Below are positions 51,892-62,795 of a stretch of 64,000 nucleotides of DNA, piece after piece (the stretch's first letter is position 1; every line of letters starts with the position of its first letter). The notes below the pieces were generated by a model, which did no database searches, was not told the origin of the DNA, and worked only from the letters and a program-made list of their open reading frames with translations. A program made the translations under genes and the position numbers. This DNA comes from an uncultured Streptomyces sp. (lineage in GTDB: Bacteria > Actinomycetota > Actinomycetes > Streptomycetales > Streptomycetaceae), in assembly GCF_947488945.1 (NCBI RefSeq), contig NZ_CANLBS010000004.1, forward strand, positions 186,001-250,000, written 5' to 3'.

Positions 51892-52749
51892 CTACGGGAG
51901 CGTGAGGATGTCCGCCCCGGTGTCGGTGACCACCAGCGTGTGCTCGAACTGCGCGGTCCGCTTGCGGTCCTTCGTCACCACGGTCCAGCCGTCGTCCCAC
52001 ATGTCATAGCTGTGGGTGCCGAGCGTCAGCATCGGCTCGATGGTGAACGTCATGCCGGGGCGCATCACCGTGGTGGCGTGCGGGCTGTCGTAGTGCGGCA
52101 CGATCAGGCCGGAGTGGAAGGACGTGTTGATGCCGTGACCGGTGAAGTCGCGCACCACGCCGTATCCGAACCGCTTGGCGTACGACTCGATGACCCGGCC
52201 GATCACGTTGATCTGCCGGCCGGGGCGGACCGCCTTGATCGCCCGGTTCAGCGACTCGCGGGTGCGCTCGACCAGCAGCCGCGACTCCTCGTCCACGTCG
52301 CCGCAGAGGTAGGTCGCGTTGTTGTCGCCGTGCACGCCGTTGATGTACGCGGTGACGTCGAGGTTCACGATGTCGCCGTCGCGCAGCACGGTGGAGTCCG
52401 GGATTCCGTGGCAGATGACCTCGTTGACCGAGGTGCACAGCGACTTGGGGAAGCCCCGGTAGCCGAGCGTCGACGGGTAGGCGCCATGGTCGACCATGAA
52501 CTCGTGGGCCACCCGGTCGAGTTCGTCGGTGGTGACACCGGGGGCGATGTGCTTGGCGGCCTCCTCCATCGCCTGCGCCGCGATGCGGCCCGCGACCCGC
52601 ATCCGCTCGACGGTGTCGGAGTCCTGGATCTCCGGGCCGGTGTACGGCTTCGGACCCGGCTTGCCGACGTACTCGGGGCGCCGGATGTTTCCGGGAACGG
52701 AACGGACGGGGGACTGCACCCCGGGGGTGAGGAGCTGCTGACCAGACAT
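51892..52749 (-). CDS. map: Methionine aminopeptidase, type I
   Basis: A 285-residue metallopeptidase that removes N-terminal methionine from new proteins. An N-terminal extension of about 40 residues with Pro-rich [13 protein letters not shown] is typical of the actinobacterial type Ic enzyme. The pita-bread fold has the substrate His in ICHGIPDS, metal ligands in [30 protein letters not shown] and QFEHTL. ATG start; a TAAACT hexamer seven bases upstream suggests a leaderless message. Confidence 0.95.
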   Translation of the reverse strand: MSGQQLLTPGVQSPVRSVPGNIRRPEYVGKPGPKPYTGPEIQDSDTVERMRVAGRIAAQAMEEAAKHIAPGVTTDELDRVAHEFMVDHGAYPSTLGYRGFPKSLCTSVNEVICHGIPDSTVLRDGDIVNLDVTAYINGVHGDNNATYLCGDVDEESRLLVERTRESLNRAIKAVRPGRQINVIGRVIESYAKRFGYGVVRDFTGHGINTSFHSGLIVPHYDSPHATTVMRPGMTFTIEPMLTLGTHSYDMWDDGWTVVTKDRKRTAQFEHTLVVTDTGADILTLP

Positions 52750-52756
52750 GCTGGCG

Positions 52757-52762
52757 AGTTTA
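52757..52762 (-). promoter_or_regulatory. Leaderless -10 element (TAAACT) of map
   Basis: TAAACT on the minus strand ends seven bases before the ATG and there is no Shine-Dalgarno. Confidence 0.5.
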
Positions 52763-52841
52763 GGTGCTGCCCGCCGGGGTCGCCGGAGCAGTACTGGACC
52801 GCCGTCCTTGGGGCAGCATGGCATCGAGGAAAGGAGCCCCG

Positions 52842-53075
52842 ATGGCCCTGTTCAAGAAGCGCACCGTCGGCAAACCGGGCGAGTGGTACTACTGCCTGGA
52901 GCACAAGAAGGTCGAGGAAGGCCCCGAGTGCCCCGCGAAGGACCGCTTCGGTCCGTACGCCACCCGCGAGGCGGCGCAGCACGCCATGGACACGGCGCAG
53001 GAGCGCAACCTGGAGTGGGACACCGACCCCAAGTGGCACGACCGCCCCGGTGGGCCCGGCGCACCGTCCGCCTGA
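52842..53075 (+). CDS. Small conserved actinobacterial protein
   Basis: A 77-residue protein: [10 protein letters not shown], then [20 protein letters not shown], a helix ([14 protein letters not shown]) and an acidic/Trp segment ([11 protein letters not shown]). Two Cys and a His (C-x2-H ... C) could bind metal. ATG with AAGGAG five bases upstream. Divergent from map. The kind of small protein conserved in Streptomyces without a known role. Confidence 0.8.
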   Translation: MALFKKRTVGKPGEWYYCLEHKKVEEGPECPAKDRFGPYATREAAQHAMDTAQERNLEWDTDPKWHDRPGGPGAPSA

Positions 53076-53111
53076 CCGCCGTCGGGGCGGGAAGACGGGG
53101 GACGGGGAGAC

Positions 53112-53141
53112 GGGGCGGCGGGCGGCCGTGCCCGCCGCCCC
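53112..53141. terminator. 12-bp hairpin between the small protein and MFS genes
   Basis: Perfect arms 53112-53123 and 53130-53141 with a 6-nt loop between convergent genes. Confidence 0.8.
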
Positions 53142-53157
53142 TCACCGCGTTCACCGC

Positions 53158-54555
53158 TCACCCGGCCGGACGCGCCGCCCGCCGCCGCAGCGCGTCCTCG
53201 TCGGTGGCGGAGTCGTAGCGCAGCAGCTTCGGCAGGGCCGCGGTGAGGAGGGCGACCGAGGCCACGCACGCCACGCCGCCGGACCACACCGCCGCGCGGG
53301 TGCCCGTCCAGCCGGCCATCGCCCCGGCCCGCACCTGCCCGAGCTGCGGGCCCACGCTGTAGGAGAGCACCTCGATGCCGGCCAGCCGGCCGCGCAGCTC
53401 CTCCGGGATGGTCTGGTTCCAGATCGAGGACCGGCCGAGCCCGCTCAGCATGTCGCCCGCGCCCGCCACCGCCAGGCAGGCCAGCACCGGCCACACGCTG
53501 CCGAACGCCCCCGCCCCGACGATCGCCAGCCCCCAGACCGCCGCCCCGCACACCACCAGCAGTCCGTGCCGCCGCAGCCGCGAGGTCCACCCGCTGGTCA
53601 GCCCGATCAGCAGCGAGCCCACCGAACCGGCCGCGTACATCAGCCCGAGCGACCAGTCGGCGTCCAGCTCGTCGGCGAGGAACGGGAAGACCGTGTTCGG
53701 GAAGGCGAAGAACATCGCCGCCAGGTCGATCGCGTACGTCCCCAGCAGCACCGGGCGGCTCCAGGCGTACCGGGCGCCCTCGGCGATCCCGCGCAGCGAC
53801 GGCCCCCGCGCGCCCTTCGAGGGCGGGGCGGGCGACAGCCGCAGGCAGAGCACCACCGAGAGCGCGAAGGTCGCCACGGTGACGGTGTACGCGGTGGCGT
53901 GCCCGGCGTAGGCCACCACCAGGCCCGCCAGCGAGGGGCCGGCGATGGCGCCGGCCTGCCAGCGCACCGCGTTCAGCGCGGCGGCGGCCGGCAGCTGGTC
54001 GTGCGGGACGATCCGGGCCAGCAGCGAGTCCAGGGCGGGCCGCTGGAGACCGGCCAGCGCGGAGACGCCGCCCGCGACCACGTAGAGCGGCCAGAGCAGC
54101 GGGGCCGGCAGCAGGGCGTTGACCAGCAGGACCGCCGCCAGCACGCCCAGTCCGGCCTCGGTGGCGAGGATCACCCGGCGGCGGTCGGCGGAGTCCGCGA
54201 GCGCCCCGCCGTACAGCCCGAAGACCACCAGTGGCACCAGTTCCACCGCGCCCATCGCGCCGACCGCGAGCGGCGAGCCGGTCAGCTCCTTGATCTGGAG
54301 CGGCAGCGCGACGAGCGCCATGAAGCTGCCGAAGTAGGTGATCAGCCCCTGCACCCAGAGCAGTCGGAAGTCGGCCGAGGCGTGCCAGGGGGAGAGGTCC
54401 GGGAGCAGCGCCCGCAACCGTGACGCGCCCCGGCGACCGGGAGCGGACGGGGCCGGAGGGGCGTGCTCGGCCGGCGGGGCGTGCTCGGCGGGCGGTGCGT
54501 GGGAAGGGGCGGGGACCGGCGGGTCGGTGGGGGCGGGGCCGTGCGGGGTGGTCAC
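53158..54555 (-). CDS. MFS transporter (MFS_3/enterobactin-exporter type)
   Basis: A 465-residue protein with about twelve hydrophobic segments. The N-terminal tail (about 1-50) is Pro/Ala/His-rich with a tandem APPAEH repeat. GGALADSADRRRVILA is MFS motif A, and IPEELRGRLAGIEVL, with DMLSGLGRSS, fits the EntS-like subgroup. GTG start. Exported substrate unknown; a siderophore or drug is possible. Co-directional with the upstream hypothetical at 54629. Confidence 0.88.
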   Translation of the reverse strand: MTTPHGPAPTDPPVPAPSHAPPAEHAPPAEHAPPAPSAPGRRGASRLRALLPDLSPWHASADFRLLWVQGLITYFGSFMALVALPLQIKELTGSPLAVGAMGAVELVPLVVFGLYGGALADSADRRRVILATEAGLGVLAAVLLVNALLPAPLLWPLYVVAGGVSALAGLQRPALDSLLARIVPHDQLPAAAALNAVRWQAGAIAGPSLAGLVVAYAGHATAYTVTVATFALSVVLCLRLSPAPPSKGARGPSLRGIAEGARYAWSRPVLLGTYAIDLAAMFFAFPNTVFPFLADELDADWSLGLMYAAGSVGSLLIGLTSGWTSRLRRHGLLVVCGAAVWGLAIVGAGAFGSVWPVLACLAVAGAGDMLSGLGRSSIWNQTIPEELRGRLAGIEVLSYSVGPQLGQVRAGAMAGWTGTRAAVWSGGVACVASVALLTAALPKLLRYDSATDEDALRRRAARPAG

Positions 54556-54628
54556 GAGGGGCCATGCTCGGCCCGGCCCGTGGCCGGTGCAAGCGTGTTT
54601 TGAGGCGTGGACGGGGTCCGGCCGCGCC

Positions 54629-55231
54629 TCACCACCGCGCCGGCGGCGGCGCGGTGAGCTGGTCGGCGAGCCGGGCGAGCCGGTCGCGGAAGCTGCGCCG
54701 GCCGTGCGGGGCGGGCCCGGCGTTCTCCCCGGCCGCCGCGCTGACCAGGTGCTGCACGGTGTCCAGGTCCATCTCGTCCGTCGCGGCGACCACCAGCGAC
54801 TCGTGGCCCAGCGCCCGCACCTCCGCGTCGCCCCGGTCCAGCGTCAGCACCGTCGCCCCGGCCCGCCTGGCCCCGTGCACCCGCTCCAGCAGCCCCTCGC
54901 CGGGCCGTTCGGGCGCGACCAGCAGCACCGTCTCGCCCCGCCCGGCCGCCTCGATCCGGCCGAGCCCGACCGCCAGGTGCGCGGGACCGGCGGCTTCCAC
55001 CCGGTGACGCACCAGCGTGGGCCGCAGCTCGGCCAACCCGGACCACGCGGCTTCGTCGGCCAGGTGGGCCGCCAGGTGCCACGGTTCGTACGCCTCGGTG
55101 CCCACCAGCAGCAGTCCGCCGCCGTGCGGGACGACGGAGGACCGCAACGCGCCCGCGAACCGGCGGGCCGCCGCGGGCCACTCGGTCCCGGCCAGCACCT
55201 CGCGCAACAGGGAGACACGGACGGCATCCAT
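54629..55231 (-). CDS. Hypothetical protein, Rossmann/SIS-like
   Basis: A 200-residue soluble protein. It has alternating helices and strands with GGGLLLVGTEAYEPWHLAAHL, ETVLLVAPERPGEGLLERV and GATVLTLDRGD. The last suggests a flavodoxin- or SIS-like nucleotide-binding fold. A basic C-terminal helix (RRSFRDRLARLADQL) follows. No catalytic motif is recognised. ATG start with AGGA eight to ten bases upstream; a CAGGAT at that place could also be a leaderless -10. Confidence 0.7.
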   Translation of the reverse strand: MDAVRVSLLREVLAGTEWPAAARRFAGALRSSVVPHGGGLLLVGTEAYEPWHLAAHLADEAAWSGLAELRPTLVRHRVEAAGPAHLAVGLGRIEAAGRGETVLLVAPERPGEGLLERVHGARRAGATVLTLDRGDAEVRALGHESLVVAATDEMDLDTVQHLVSAAAGENAGPAPHGRRSFRDRLARLADQLTAPPPARW

Positions 55232-55389
55232 GGCCCGGCATCCTGCCCGACCTGGAGCCCGCACGCCGGGACTCCGCCGGGATTCACCCGTACGGGTCCG
55301 GGTGGGCCGGGCGGGAGGGACATATCGACTGTGATCGTGCCCACGGTGGAGGACTGCGACGACCCGGTGCCACCCCCGTCACCTGCCGT

Positions 55390-55395
55390 TAGTGT
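55390..55395 (+). promoter_or_regulatory. Leaderless -10 element (TAGTGT) of the F420 reductase gene
   Basis: TAGTGT ends seven bases before the ATG. A GGAG also sits in this interval, but only two bases from the start, too close to act as a Shine-Dalgarno. Confidence 0.45.
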
Positions 55396-55402
55396 CGGAG
55401 CC

Positions 55403-56113
55403 ATGACTACCCAAGACAGCAGCGGCGCGCCCAAGCCCCCCGCCAAGGACCCCTGGGACCTTCCCGACGTCTCCCGCCTCACCGTCGGCGTTCTCGGCGG
55501 CACCGGCCCGCAGGGCCGCGGGCTCGCCTACCGACTGGCCCGCGCGGGCCAGCGCGTCGTCGTCGGCTCCCGCGACGCGGCCCGCGCCGAGGCCGCCGCG
55601 GCGGAGCTGGGCCACGGCGTCGAGGGCGCGGACAACGCGGAGACCGCGCGCCGCAGCGACGTGGTGATCGTCGCCGTGCCGTGGGACGGCCACGCCAAGA
55701 CGCTGGAGTCGCTGCGCGAGGAGCTGGCCGGCAAGCTCGTCGTCGACTGCGTCAACCCGCTCGGCTTCGACAAGAAGGGCGCCTACGCCCTGAAGCCCGA
55801 GGAGGGCAGCGCCGCCGAGCAGGCCGCCGCCCTGCTGCCGGACTCCCGGGTCACCGCCGCCTTCCACCACCTGTCGGCCGTCCTGCTCCAGGACGAGTCG
55901 ATCGAGGAGATCGACACCGACGTCATGGTGCTCGGCGAGGCCCGCGCCGACACCGACATCGTGCAGGCCCTGGCCGGCCGCATCGCCGGCATGCGCGGCG
56001 TCTTCGCGGGTCGGCTGCGCAACGCGCACCAGGTCGAGTCGCTGGTCGCCAACCTGATCTCCGTCAACCGCCGCTACAAGGCCCACGCGGGCCTGCGCGC
56101 CACCGACGTCTGA
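55403..56113 (+). CDS. npdG: NADPH-dependent F420 reductase
   Basis: A 236-residue oxidoreductase that moves hydride between NADPH and coenzyme F420. VGVLGGTGPQGRGLAYRLA (about 28-46) is the dinucleotide-binding loop, followed by VVVGSRD, which binds the NADP phosphate. VIVAVPWDGH, VVDCVNPLGF and the C-terminal RNAHQVESLVANLISVNRRYK fit the family. F420 itself supports the actinobacterial assignment. It supplies reduced F420 for antibiotic and detoxification enzymes. Confidence 0.92.
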   Translation: MTTQDSSGAPKPPAKDPWDLPDVSRLTVGVLGGTGPQGRGLAYRLARAGQRVVVGSRDAARAEAAAAELGHGVEGADNAETARRSDVVIVAVPWDGHAKTLESLREELAGKLVVDCVNPLGFDKKGAYALKPEEGSAAEQAAALLPDSRVTAAFHHLSAVLLQDESIEEIDTDVMVLGEARADTDIVQALAGRIAGMRGVFAGRLRNAHQVESLVANLISVNRRYKAHAGLRATDV

Positions 56114-56138
56114 CCCTTCCGGGCCCAACCGGCCTGCC

Positions 56139-56166
56139 CCGGCTCCCCCGCCGCGCGGGGAGCCGG
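56139..56166 (+). terminator. 10-bp hairpin after npdG
   Basis: Arms 56139-56148 and 56157-56166 with an 8-nt loop, 25 bases after the npdG stop. Confidence 0.7.
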
Positions 56167-56235
56167 TCAGGGGGCGGAACGGGGCATGGGGGACACTGGA
56201 CGGGACCGCGCACCACCCGGACAGGAGCCTCCCCC

Positions 56236-56412
56236 ATGCCCCGCCTCGCCCTCTTCGCCCTCGCCGTCTGCGCCCTCGCCGTCGCCGCGGCCGTGGTTTC
56301 GTTCGTCCAGGGCAGCCTGCTCGGCATCCTCTGGGTGCTGGTGGCCGGGCTCTCCTCGAACATGGCGTGGTACTACGTCCGCAGGCAGCGCGCCGAGGCC
56401 GCCGCCCGCTGA
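56236..56412 (+). CDS. Small two-helix membrane protein
   Basis: A 58-residue protein with two hydrophobic segments (about 4-24 and 27-47) and a basic C-terminus (VRRQRAEAAAR). ATG with AGGAG eight bases upstream. Unknown function; such small membrane proteins are common in Streptomyces. It converges on the site-2 protease gene. Confidence 0.75.
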   Translation: MPRLALFALAVCALAVAAAVVSFVQGSLLGILWVLVAGLSSNMAWYYVRRQRAEAAAR

Positions 56413-56446
56413 CCGCTCGCCCGCCGGCCGCCGCCGGCCCTCGCGC

Positions 56447-57274
56447 TCACCGCCCCGTGTACACCACGGCCCCCACCGTGCACCGGGTGTCGTCCCCGCC
56501 CGTCAGTTCCTGCCAGAACCGGTAGGCGTCCAGGCCGCAGTAGGTCTCGAACTCGCTGACGCCCAGCCCGCGCAGGACCGCGTCGATCGCGTCGAAGAAC
56601 GCCCCGTTCACCTCGGGGATCCACAGCACCGCGAAGACCGCGATCAGCCCGAACGGCGCGAACGGCTCGACCTGGCGGCGGATCCCGTACGGCAGCCAGG
56701 GCTCGATCACGCCGTACCCGTCCAGCCCCGGCACCGGCACCGAGTTCAGGATCGCCGCGGTCACCTGGAGCAGCGCCAGGAAGGCCAGCGCGTAGCGGAA
56801 GGGCACCGGCACCCCGTCCAGCGCGTCCAGCCAGAACGGCGCGGTGCAGACCACGGCGAACAGCACGTTGGTCAGCGGCCCCGCCGCCGAGATCAGGCTG
56901 TGCCGCCGGCGCCCCCGGATCCGGCCGCGCTCGATGAAGACCGCGCCGCCCGGCAGACCGATGCCGCCCATGATCACGAAGAGCACCGGCAGCACGATGC
57001 TCAGCAACGCGTGCGTGTACTTCAGGGGGTTGAGGGTGAGATAGCCCTTGGCGCCGACGCTGATGTCCCCGCTGTGCAGGGCCGTGCGGGCGTGCGCGTA
57101 CTCGTGCAGGCAGAGCGAGACCACCCAGCCGCCGGTGACGAACAGGAACACCGCGAAACCGGTGCTCCCGGCGAAGCCGGTCCACACCGCCCACCCCGCG
57201 ACCGCCGTGACGGCGGCGATGCCGAGGAAGACCGGGCTGATCCTCCGGTCGTGGCGGCCGGCTGTGCTGCGCAT
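56447..57274 (-). CDS. Site-2 protease family (M50) membrane metalloprotease
   Basis: A 275-residue protein with about six membrane segments. The zinc motif is HEYAH (HExxH, about 57-61) in the second segment, and the third ligand region is NSVPVPGLDGYG (about 172-183). No PDZ or CBS domain is present, so it is a minimal S2P. Family members cleave membrane-bound anti-sigma factors or other transmembrane proteins; no partner is adjacent. ATG with AGGAG eight bases upstream. Confidence 0.88.
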   Translation of the reverse strand: MRSTAGRHDRRISPVFLGIAAVTAVAGWAVWTGFAGSTGFAVFLFVTGGWVVSLCLHEYAHARTALHSGDISVGAKGYLTLNPLKYTHALLSIVLPVLFVIMGGIGLPGGAVFIERGRIRGRRRHSLISAAGPLTNVLFAVVCTAPFWLDALDGVPVPFRYALAFLALLQVTAAILNSVPVPGLDGYGVIEPWLPYGIRRQVEPFAPFGLIAVFAVLWIPEVNGAFFDAIDAVLRGLGVSEFETYCGLDAYRFWQELTGGDDTRCTVGAVVYTGR

Positions 57275-57464
57275 CCGCGGTACTCCTAGCGGCTGGAGGG
57301 GCGTCCCGTCGCGGCCGGACGGCCGTTGGGGCCCGAGCGTACGGGGCGCCGGGCCGCCCGCGTCACCCGGTCGCGCCCTTCCGCGCGTTCCCCTCCGCCA
57401 CCCCCGCCGTGCCGCGCGCGGACCCTCGCGCAGGGTTGCCGTGCGGCGCGCGGACCCCGTCCCG

Positions 57465-57470
57465 GACAAT
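57465..57470 (+). promoter_or_regulatory. Leaderless -10 element (GACAAT) of the SARP gene
   Basis: GACAAT ends six bases before the GTG at 57477 and there is no Shine-Dalgarno. Confidence 0.55.
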
Positions 57471-57476
57471 GGGCCC

Positions 57477-60400
57477 GTGCACTACAGCGTCCTCGGTACC
57501 ACCCGCGCGCTCCGCGACGACGGCACGGCCGTCACCCTCGGCGGGGCGCGGCTGCGTGCCCTGCTCACCGTCCTGGCCCTGCGCGCCGGGCGGCCGGTCC
57601 CCGCGGCGTTGCTGGTCGCCGAGGTGTGGGACGGCGAGCCGCCCGCCGACGCGGCCGGTGCGCTCCAGGCCCTGGTCGGCCGGTTGCGGCGCGCGCTCGG
57701 GCGGGACGCCGTCGAGTCCGTGGAGAGCGGCTACCGCCTCGCCGCCGCCCCGGACGACGTCGACCTGCACCGGTTCGAGCGGCTGACCGGTGAGGGCGAG
57801 CGGGCCTGGGAGGACCGCGACCCCGAGAAGGCCGTGGAACTCCTCGACGAGGCGCTCGCCCTGTGGCAGGGCCCCGCCCTCGCCGACCTGCCGGACGCGA
57901 GCGCCGACGCCGGCCGCGCCGAGGCCCGTCGGCTGGCCGCCCGGCGCACCCGCGCCGCCGCCCTGCTGGCGCTCGGCAGGCCCGGCGCGACCCTGCCCGA
58001 CCTGGTCGCGCTGTGCGCCGCCCACCCGCTGGACGAACCGCTCCAGGCACTGCGCATCACCGCCCTGCGGGACTCCGGCAGCACCGCCGGGGCACTGGCC
58101 GCCTACGCGGAGGTGCGCGCCCTGCTCGCCGACCGGCTCGGCGCCGACCCCGGGCCCGAACTGCGCGCCCTGCACGACGCGTTGCTCCACCAGCAGGCCA
58201 ACACGCCCGCCCGGCACCGCCCACCGGAGCCGGACCGTCCCGCCCCACCGCGTGCGGGGGCGAACGCCCCCTCCCCGTACGGCAACCTGCGGGCCCGGCT
58301 CACCAGCTTCGTCGGGCGGGACACCGACCTCGCGACCCTCGGCGAGGACCTCGGCCGCTCCCGGCTCGTCACCCTTCTCGGCCCCGGCGGCGCCGGCAAG
58401 ACCCGGCTCTCGCAGGAGGCCGCGCAGGCCGTCGCCGACCGGTGGCCGGACGGCGTCTGGATGGCCGAACTCGCCCCCGTGGAGGACCCCCTCGCCGTCC
58501 CCGAGGCGGTCCTCTCCGCACTCGGCGCCCGGGAGACCGTGCTGCGCGGCGTCGGCGCCGAGGAGATCCGGGCCGCCGAGCGCGCCTCGGACACCCCGCT
58601 CACCCGGCTCGTGGACCACTGCGCCCGGCGCCGGCTGCTGCTGCTCCTCGACAACTGCGAGCACGTCGTCGGGGCCGCCGCAGCCCTCGCCGACCACCTG
58701 CTGGCGCACTGCCCCGAGGTGACCGTGCTGGCGACCAGCCGCGAACCCCTCGGAGTGCCCGGCGAACTGGTGCGCCCCGTCGAGCCGTTGCCCGAACCGG
58801 TCGCGCTGCGGCTGCTCGGCGAACGCGGCGCGGCCGCCGTGCCCGGCTTCCGGGTGGACGCCGACCCCGCCACCGCCGAGGCCTGCGCGGAGATCTGCCG
58901 GCGGCTCGACGGCCTGCCGCTCGCCGTCGAACTCGCCGCCGCCCGGCTGCGCACGCTCAGCCCCCGGCAGATCGCCGACCGGCTCGACGACCGCTTCCGG
59001 CTGCTGAGCAGCGGCAGCCGCACCGTGCTGCCCCGCCAGCAGACCCTGCGTGCCGTGGTGGACTGGTCCTGGGACCTGCTGGACGCCCCCGAACGGGCCG
59101 TGCTGCGGCGGCTGTCGGTCTTCGCGGGCGGCTGCGCGCTGACCGCCGCCGAGGACGTCTGCTCGCTGACCGCCGAGGACGGCGCCGCCGATCCGGTCGA
59201 CCGCCGCGACGTCGCCCCGCTGCTGGGCTCCCTGGTGGACAAGTCCCTCGTCGTCGCCGAGGCGGACGACGCCGGCCAGATGCGCTACCGCTTGCTGGAG
59301 ACCGTCGGGGAGTACGCCGCGGAGCGCCTGGCCGAGGCGGGGGAGCGGGTGGCGACCGAACGCCGCCACCTGGTCCACCACCGCGAACTCGCCCGGATCA
59401 ACGGCCCGTTGCTGCGCACCTCCGAACAGGCCGCCGTCATCGGCCTGTTCCGGCGGGAGTACGAGAACCTGCGCACCGCGCTGCGGCGCGCTGCGGCGCT
59501 GCGCGACGAGCACGAGGTGCTCTGCCTGGTCCATTCGCTGTCCTGGTACTGGATGATGCGCGACCTGCGCGCCGACGCCCGGCAGTGGGCGGACGCCGCC
59601 GCCGCGCTGGGACCCGACCCGTTCGCCGAGGGCGGCCCGGTGCCGTCGCTGCTGGAGCGGGTCACCGACCGGCCGCCGCCGCTGGAGCCGGACCAGCTCC
59701 GGGAGGCCAGGCGCGGGGTCCGGCTGATCCAGCTCGCCTTCATGGACCACGAGGAGGACCTGTGGGTCTCCCCGGAGAGCCAGGAGCGGCTGGCGGTCAT
59801 CGCCCGCACCTACCGCCCCGGGCAGCCGCAGACCTGCCGCCCGCCCGGCTCCCTGTGGATCTTCGCCGTCATGCTCTCCGGCGGCGCCGACCTGTACGAG
59901 GTGCTGGACGAGACCGTGCGCACCTGCCGGGAGCTCGGGTACACCTCCGAACTGGCCTCCGCGCTCCAGATGCGGGCCAACTTCTACGCCAACAACCCGG
60001 AGACCGCCGCCGCGGCCCGCGCGGACGCCGACGAGAGCCTGGCGATCTGCGTCCGCCTCGGCGACGCCTGGGGCGCCGCCGACGCGCTCTCCGCGAGCGG
60101 CGAGGCCAACGAGCAGACCGGCGACTACGAGCAGGCCGCCGCGGACTACCTGGCCGCCGTCGAGTACGCCGAACGCCTGGGCGCGCACGCCCAGGTGGGA
60201 CTGTTGCGGACCCGGTACGCCAACGTGCTGACCGAGACCGGGCGGCTGGCGGAGGCCGAGGCGGTCTTCCGGGACATCTTCTCCGACGAGCGGCAGCTCG
60301 GGCACGAAGGGGCGCCGCCGGCCCGGATGTTCCTCGCGGTCCTGCTGGGCCTGGACGGCCGGATCGACGAGGCACGGGCCGAACTGGCCGCGCTGGGAGA

Positions 60401-60830
60401 GCTGTTCGGGTCGCGGACGCTGTCGATCTTCCACTCGTTCGCGGTCGGGGCGCTGGCCTGGCTGGACAACCTGGAGGGCGAGTGGGCGAGCGCCCTCGAC
60501 GGGGCGCTGGTGGCCCTGGCGGAGTCCCGCAACCGGCTGTCGCTGATGATCGCCCCGCACATGACCACCGTCCATCTCGCCGCCCTCGCCGAGGCGATCG
60601 GCGGACCGGGCGGCGAGGAGCGCGCCCGGGACGCCGCGCGGGTGCTGGGGATGCGTGCCGGGCTGTCGTCCCAGGGGCTGGTGCTGAACGCTGCCGTCCG
60701 CCAGAGCCTGGCGCGGGCCGAGGCACGGGCCCGTGACGTCCTGGGCGACGACGCCTACGAGGCCGCGCACGCCGAAGGCGGCGACCTCACCCTGGAGGAG
60801 GTCGCCGCCCTGGCGGGCGCGTACCGCTGA
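57477..60830 (+). CDS. SARP/AfsR-type regulator with NB-ARC and TPR domains
   Basis: A 1117-residue regulator. An OmpR-like winged helix (about 1-95) and a BTAD helical domain (about 97-245) form the SARP DNA-binding part. An NB-ARC-type ATPase (about 280-560) has Walker A GPGGAGKT, Walker B LLLLLDN and the ATSREPL sensor. The rest (about 600-1117) is helical with TPR-like repeats. Large SARPs of this plan integrate signals and activate secondary-metabolite or morphogenesis genes. No biosynthetic cluster lies in the window, but a drrAB-like exporter converges on it ten bases downstream. The earlier frame is open, but GTG 57477 fits both domain start and promoter. Confidence 0.9.
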   Translation: MHYSVLGTTRALRDDGTAVTLGGARLRALLTVLALRAGRPVPAALLVAEVWDGEPPADAAGALQALVGRLRRALGRDAVESVESGYRLAAAPDDVDLHRFERLTGEGERAWEDRDPEKAVELLDEALALWQGPALADLPDASADAGRAEARRLAARRTRAAALLALGRPGATLPDLVALCAAHPLDEPLQALRITALRDSGSTAGALAAYAEVRALLADRLGADPGPELRALHDALLHQQANTPARHRPPEPDRPAPPRAGANAPSPYGNLRARLTSFVGRDTDLATLGEDLGRSRLVTLLGPGGAGKTRLSQEAAQAVADRWPDGVWMAELAPVEDPLAVPEAVLSALGARETVLRGVGAEEIRAAERASDTPLTRLVDHCARRRLLLLLDNCEHVVGAAAALADHLLAHCPEVTVLATSREPLGVPGELVRPVEPLPEPVALRLLGERGAAAVPGFRVDADPATAEACAEICRRLDGLPLAVELAAARLRTLSPRQIADRLDDRFRLLSSGSRTVLPRQQTLRAVVDWSWDLLDAPERAVLRRLSVFAGGCALTAAEDVCSLTAEDGAADPVDRRDVAPLLGSLVDKSLVVAEADDAGQMRYRLLETVGEYAAERLAEAGERVATERRHLVHHRELARINGPLLRTSEQAAVIGLFRREYENLRTALRRAAALRDEHEVLCLVHSLSWYWMMRDLRADARQWADAAAALGPDPFAEGGPVPSLLERVTDRPPPLEPDQLREARRGVRLIQLAFMDHEEDLWVSPESQERLAVIARTYRPGQPQTCRPPGSLWIFAVMLSGGADLYEVLDETVRTCRELGYTSELASALQMRANFYANNPETAAAARADADESLAICVRLGDAWGAADALSASGEANEQTGDYEQAAADYLAAVEYAERLGAHAQVGLLRTRYANVLTETGRLAEAEAVFRDIFSDERQLGHEGAPPARMFLAVLLGLDGRIDEARAELAALGELFGSRTLSIFHSFAVGALAWLDNLEGEWASALDGALVALAESRNRLSLMIAPHMTTVHLAALAEAIGGPGGEERARDAARVLGMRAGLSSQGLVLNAAVRQSLARAEARARDVLGDDAYEAAHAEGGDLTLEEVAALAGAYR

Positions 60831-60840
60831 CGGCCGCCGG

Positions 60841-61697
60841 TCAGGTCGCCTTGCGGAACTTGGAGACCGCCAGCGGGGCCATCACGAGCGTGATGATCCC
60901 GGCCCAGGCGAGCGTGACCCAGACCGAGTGGGCGACCGGGCCGCCCATCATCAGGCCGCGGGCCGCGTCCGCGAGGTTGGACAGCGGGTTGTAGTCGGTG
61001 AAGGTCCGGAGCCAGCCCGGCATGGTGCCCGTCGGCGCGAAGATGGACGAGCCGAACTGGAGCGGCATCAGTACCAGCATTCCCGTCGCCTGCACGGCCT
61101 GCGCGGTCCGCATCGCCAGGCCGAGCACGATGAAGATCCACATGATGGCGGCGCCGAACACCGCGGAGAGCGCGATCGCGCCGAGCAGGCCGAGGAACGA
61201 CGTCTGGATCTCCATGCCGAGCGCGAAGCCCATGCCCAGCAGGATCAGCGTGGCGACCATCATCCGGCCCAGCTCCACCACGATCTTCGCGATCAGCACC
61301 GAGGACCTGGCGATCGGCATGGTCCGGAAACGGTCCATGACGCCCTTGCGGAAGTCGTCGTTGACGCCGGAGCCGACGGCGGAGGCGATGTTCATGCCCA
61401 TCATCGCCATCAGCCCGGGGACCAGGTAGTTGAGGTAGTCGGTGCGGTCCCCGCCCAGCGCGCCGCCGACCGATCCGCCGAAGACGTAGGTGAACAGCAG
61501 GGTGAAGATGATGGGCATCAGGACCGCGTCGAACATCGACTCCGGGTCCTTCTTGATCTGGAGCATGTTGCGCCGGGTCAGGGCGCCGATGTGCCGCAGG
61601 TTGGCGCGCAGCCCGATCCGGCCCTCGTCCGGGGCGGGGGCGCCCGCCGGCACCGGGCCCGCGGGCCCGGCCGGGGACTTCGTCAGTGTCGTCGTGC

Positions 61698-61701
<4 letters not shown>
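60841..61701 (-). CDS. ABC-2 permease (DrrB type)
   Basis: A 286-residue membrane protein with about six hydrophobic segments after a Pro/Ala-rich tail. The ABC-2 signature region (about 215-250: PTGTMPGWLRTFTDYNPLSN) is that of DrrB-type drug exporters. ATG overlaps the ATPase stop (ATGA), so the pair is coupled. It would form the channel for a hydrophobic drug or lipid. Confidence 0.9.
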
Positions 61702-62708
<1,007 letters not shown>

Positions 62709-62742
62709 GTGCTCAGAGAACCACCCGCCGCCGACAGCTCGC

Positions 62743-62752
62743 CGATATATCG
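62743..62752 (-). promoter_or_regulatory. Palindrome CGATATATCG upstream of drrA-like gene
   Basis: A perfect 10-bp A+T-rich palindrome in G+C-rich surroundings, 34 bases upstream of the ATG, with flanking TCGGCG half repeats. TATATC could double as a -10. PadR- or TetR-type repressors bind such sites. Confidence 0.5.
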
Positions 62753-62795
62753 CCGACAGGTGCGCCGACGGCACGCCGACGGGGCGCCGGACGGG

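Noticed and set aside
57363..60770. A 1135-codon open frame on the minus strand opposite the SARP gene
   Set aside because: Its composition is the mirror of the plus-strand gene, it has no recognisable domain, and the SARP, BTAD, NB-ARC and TPR domains on the plus strand are clear.
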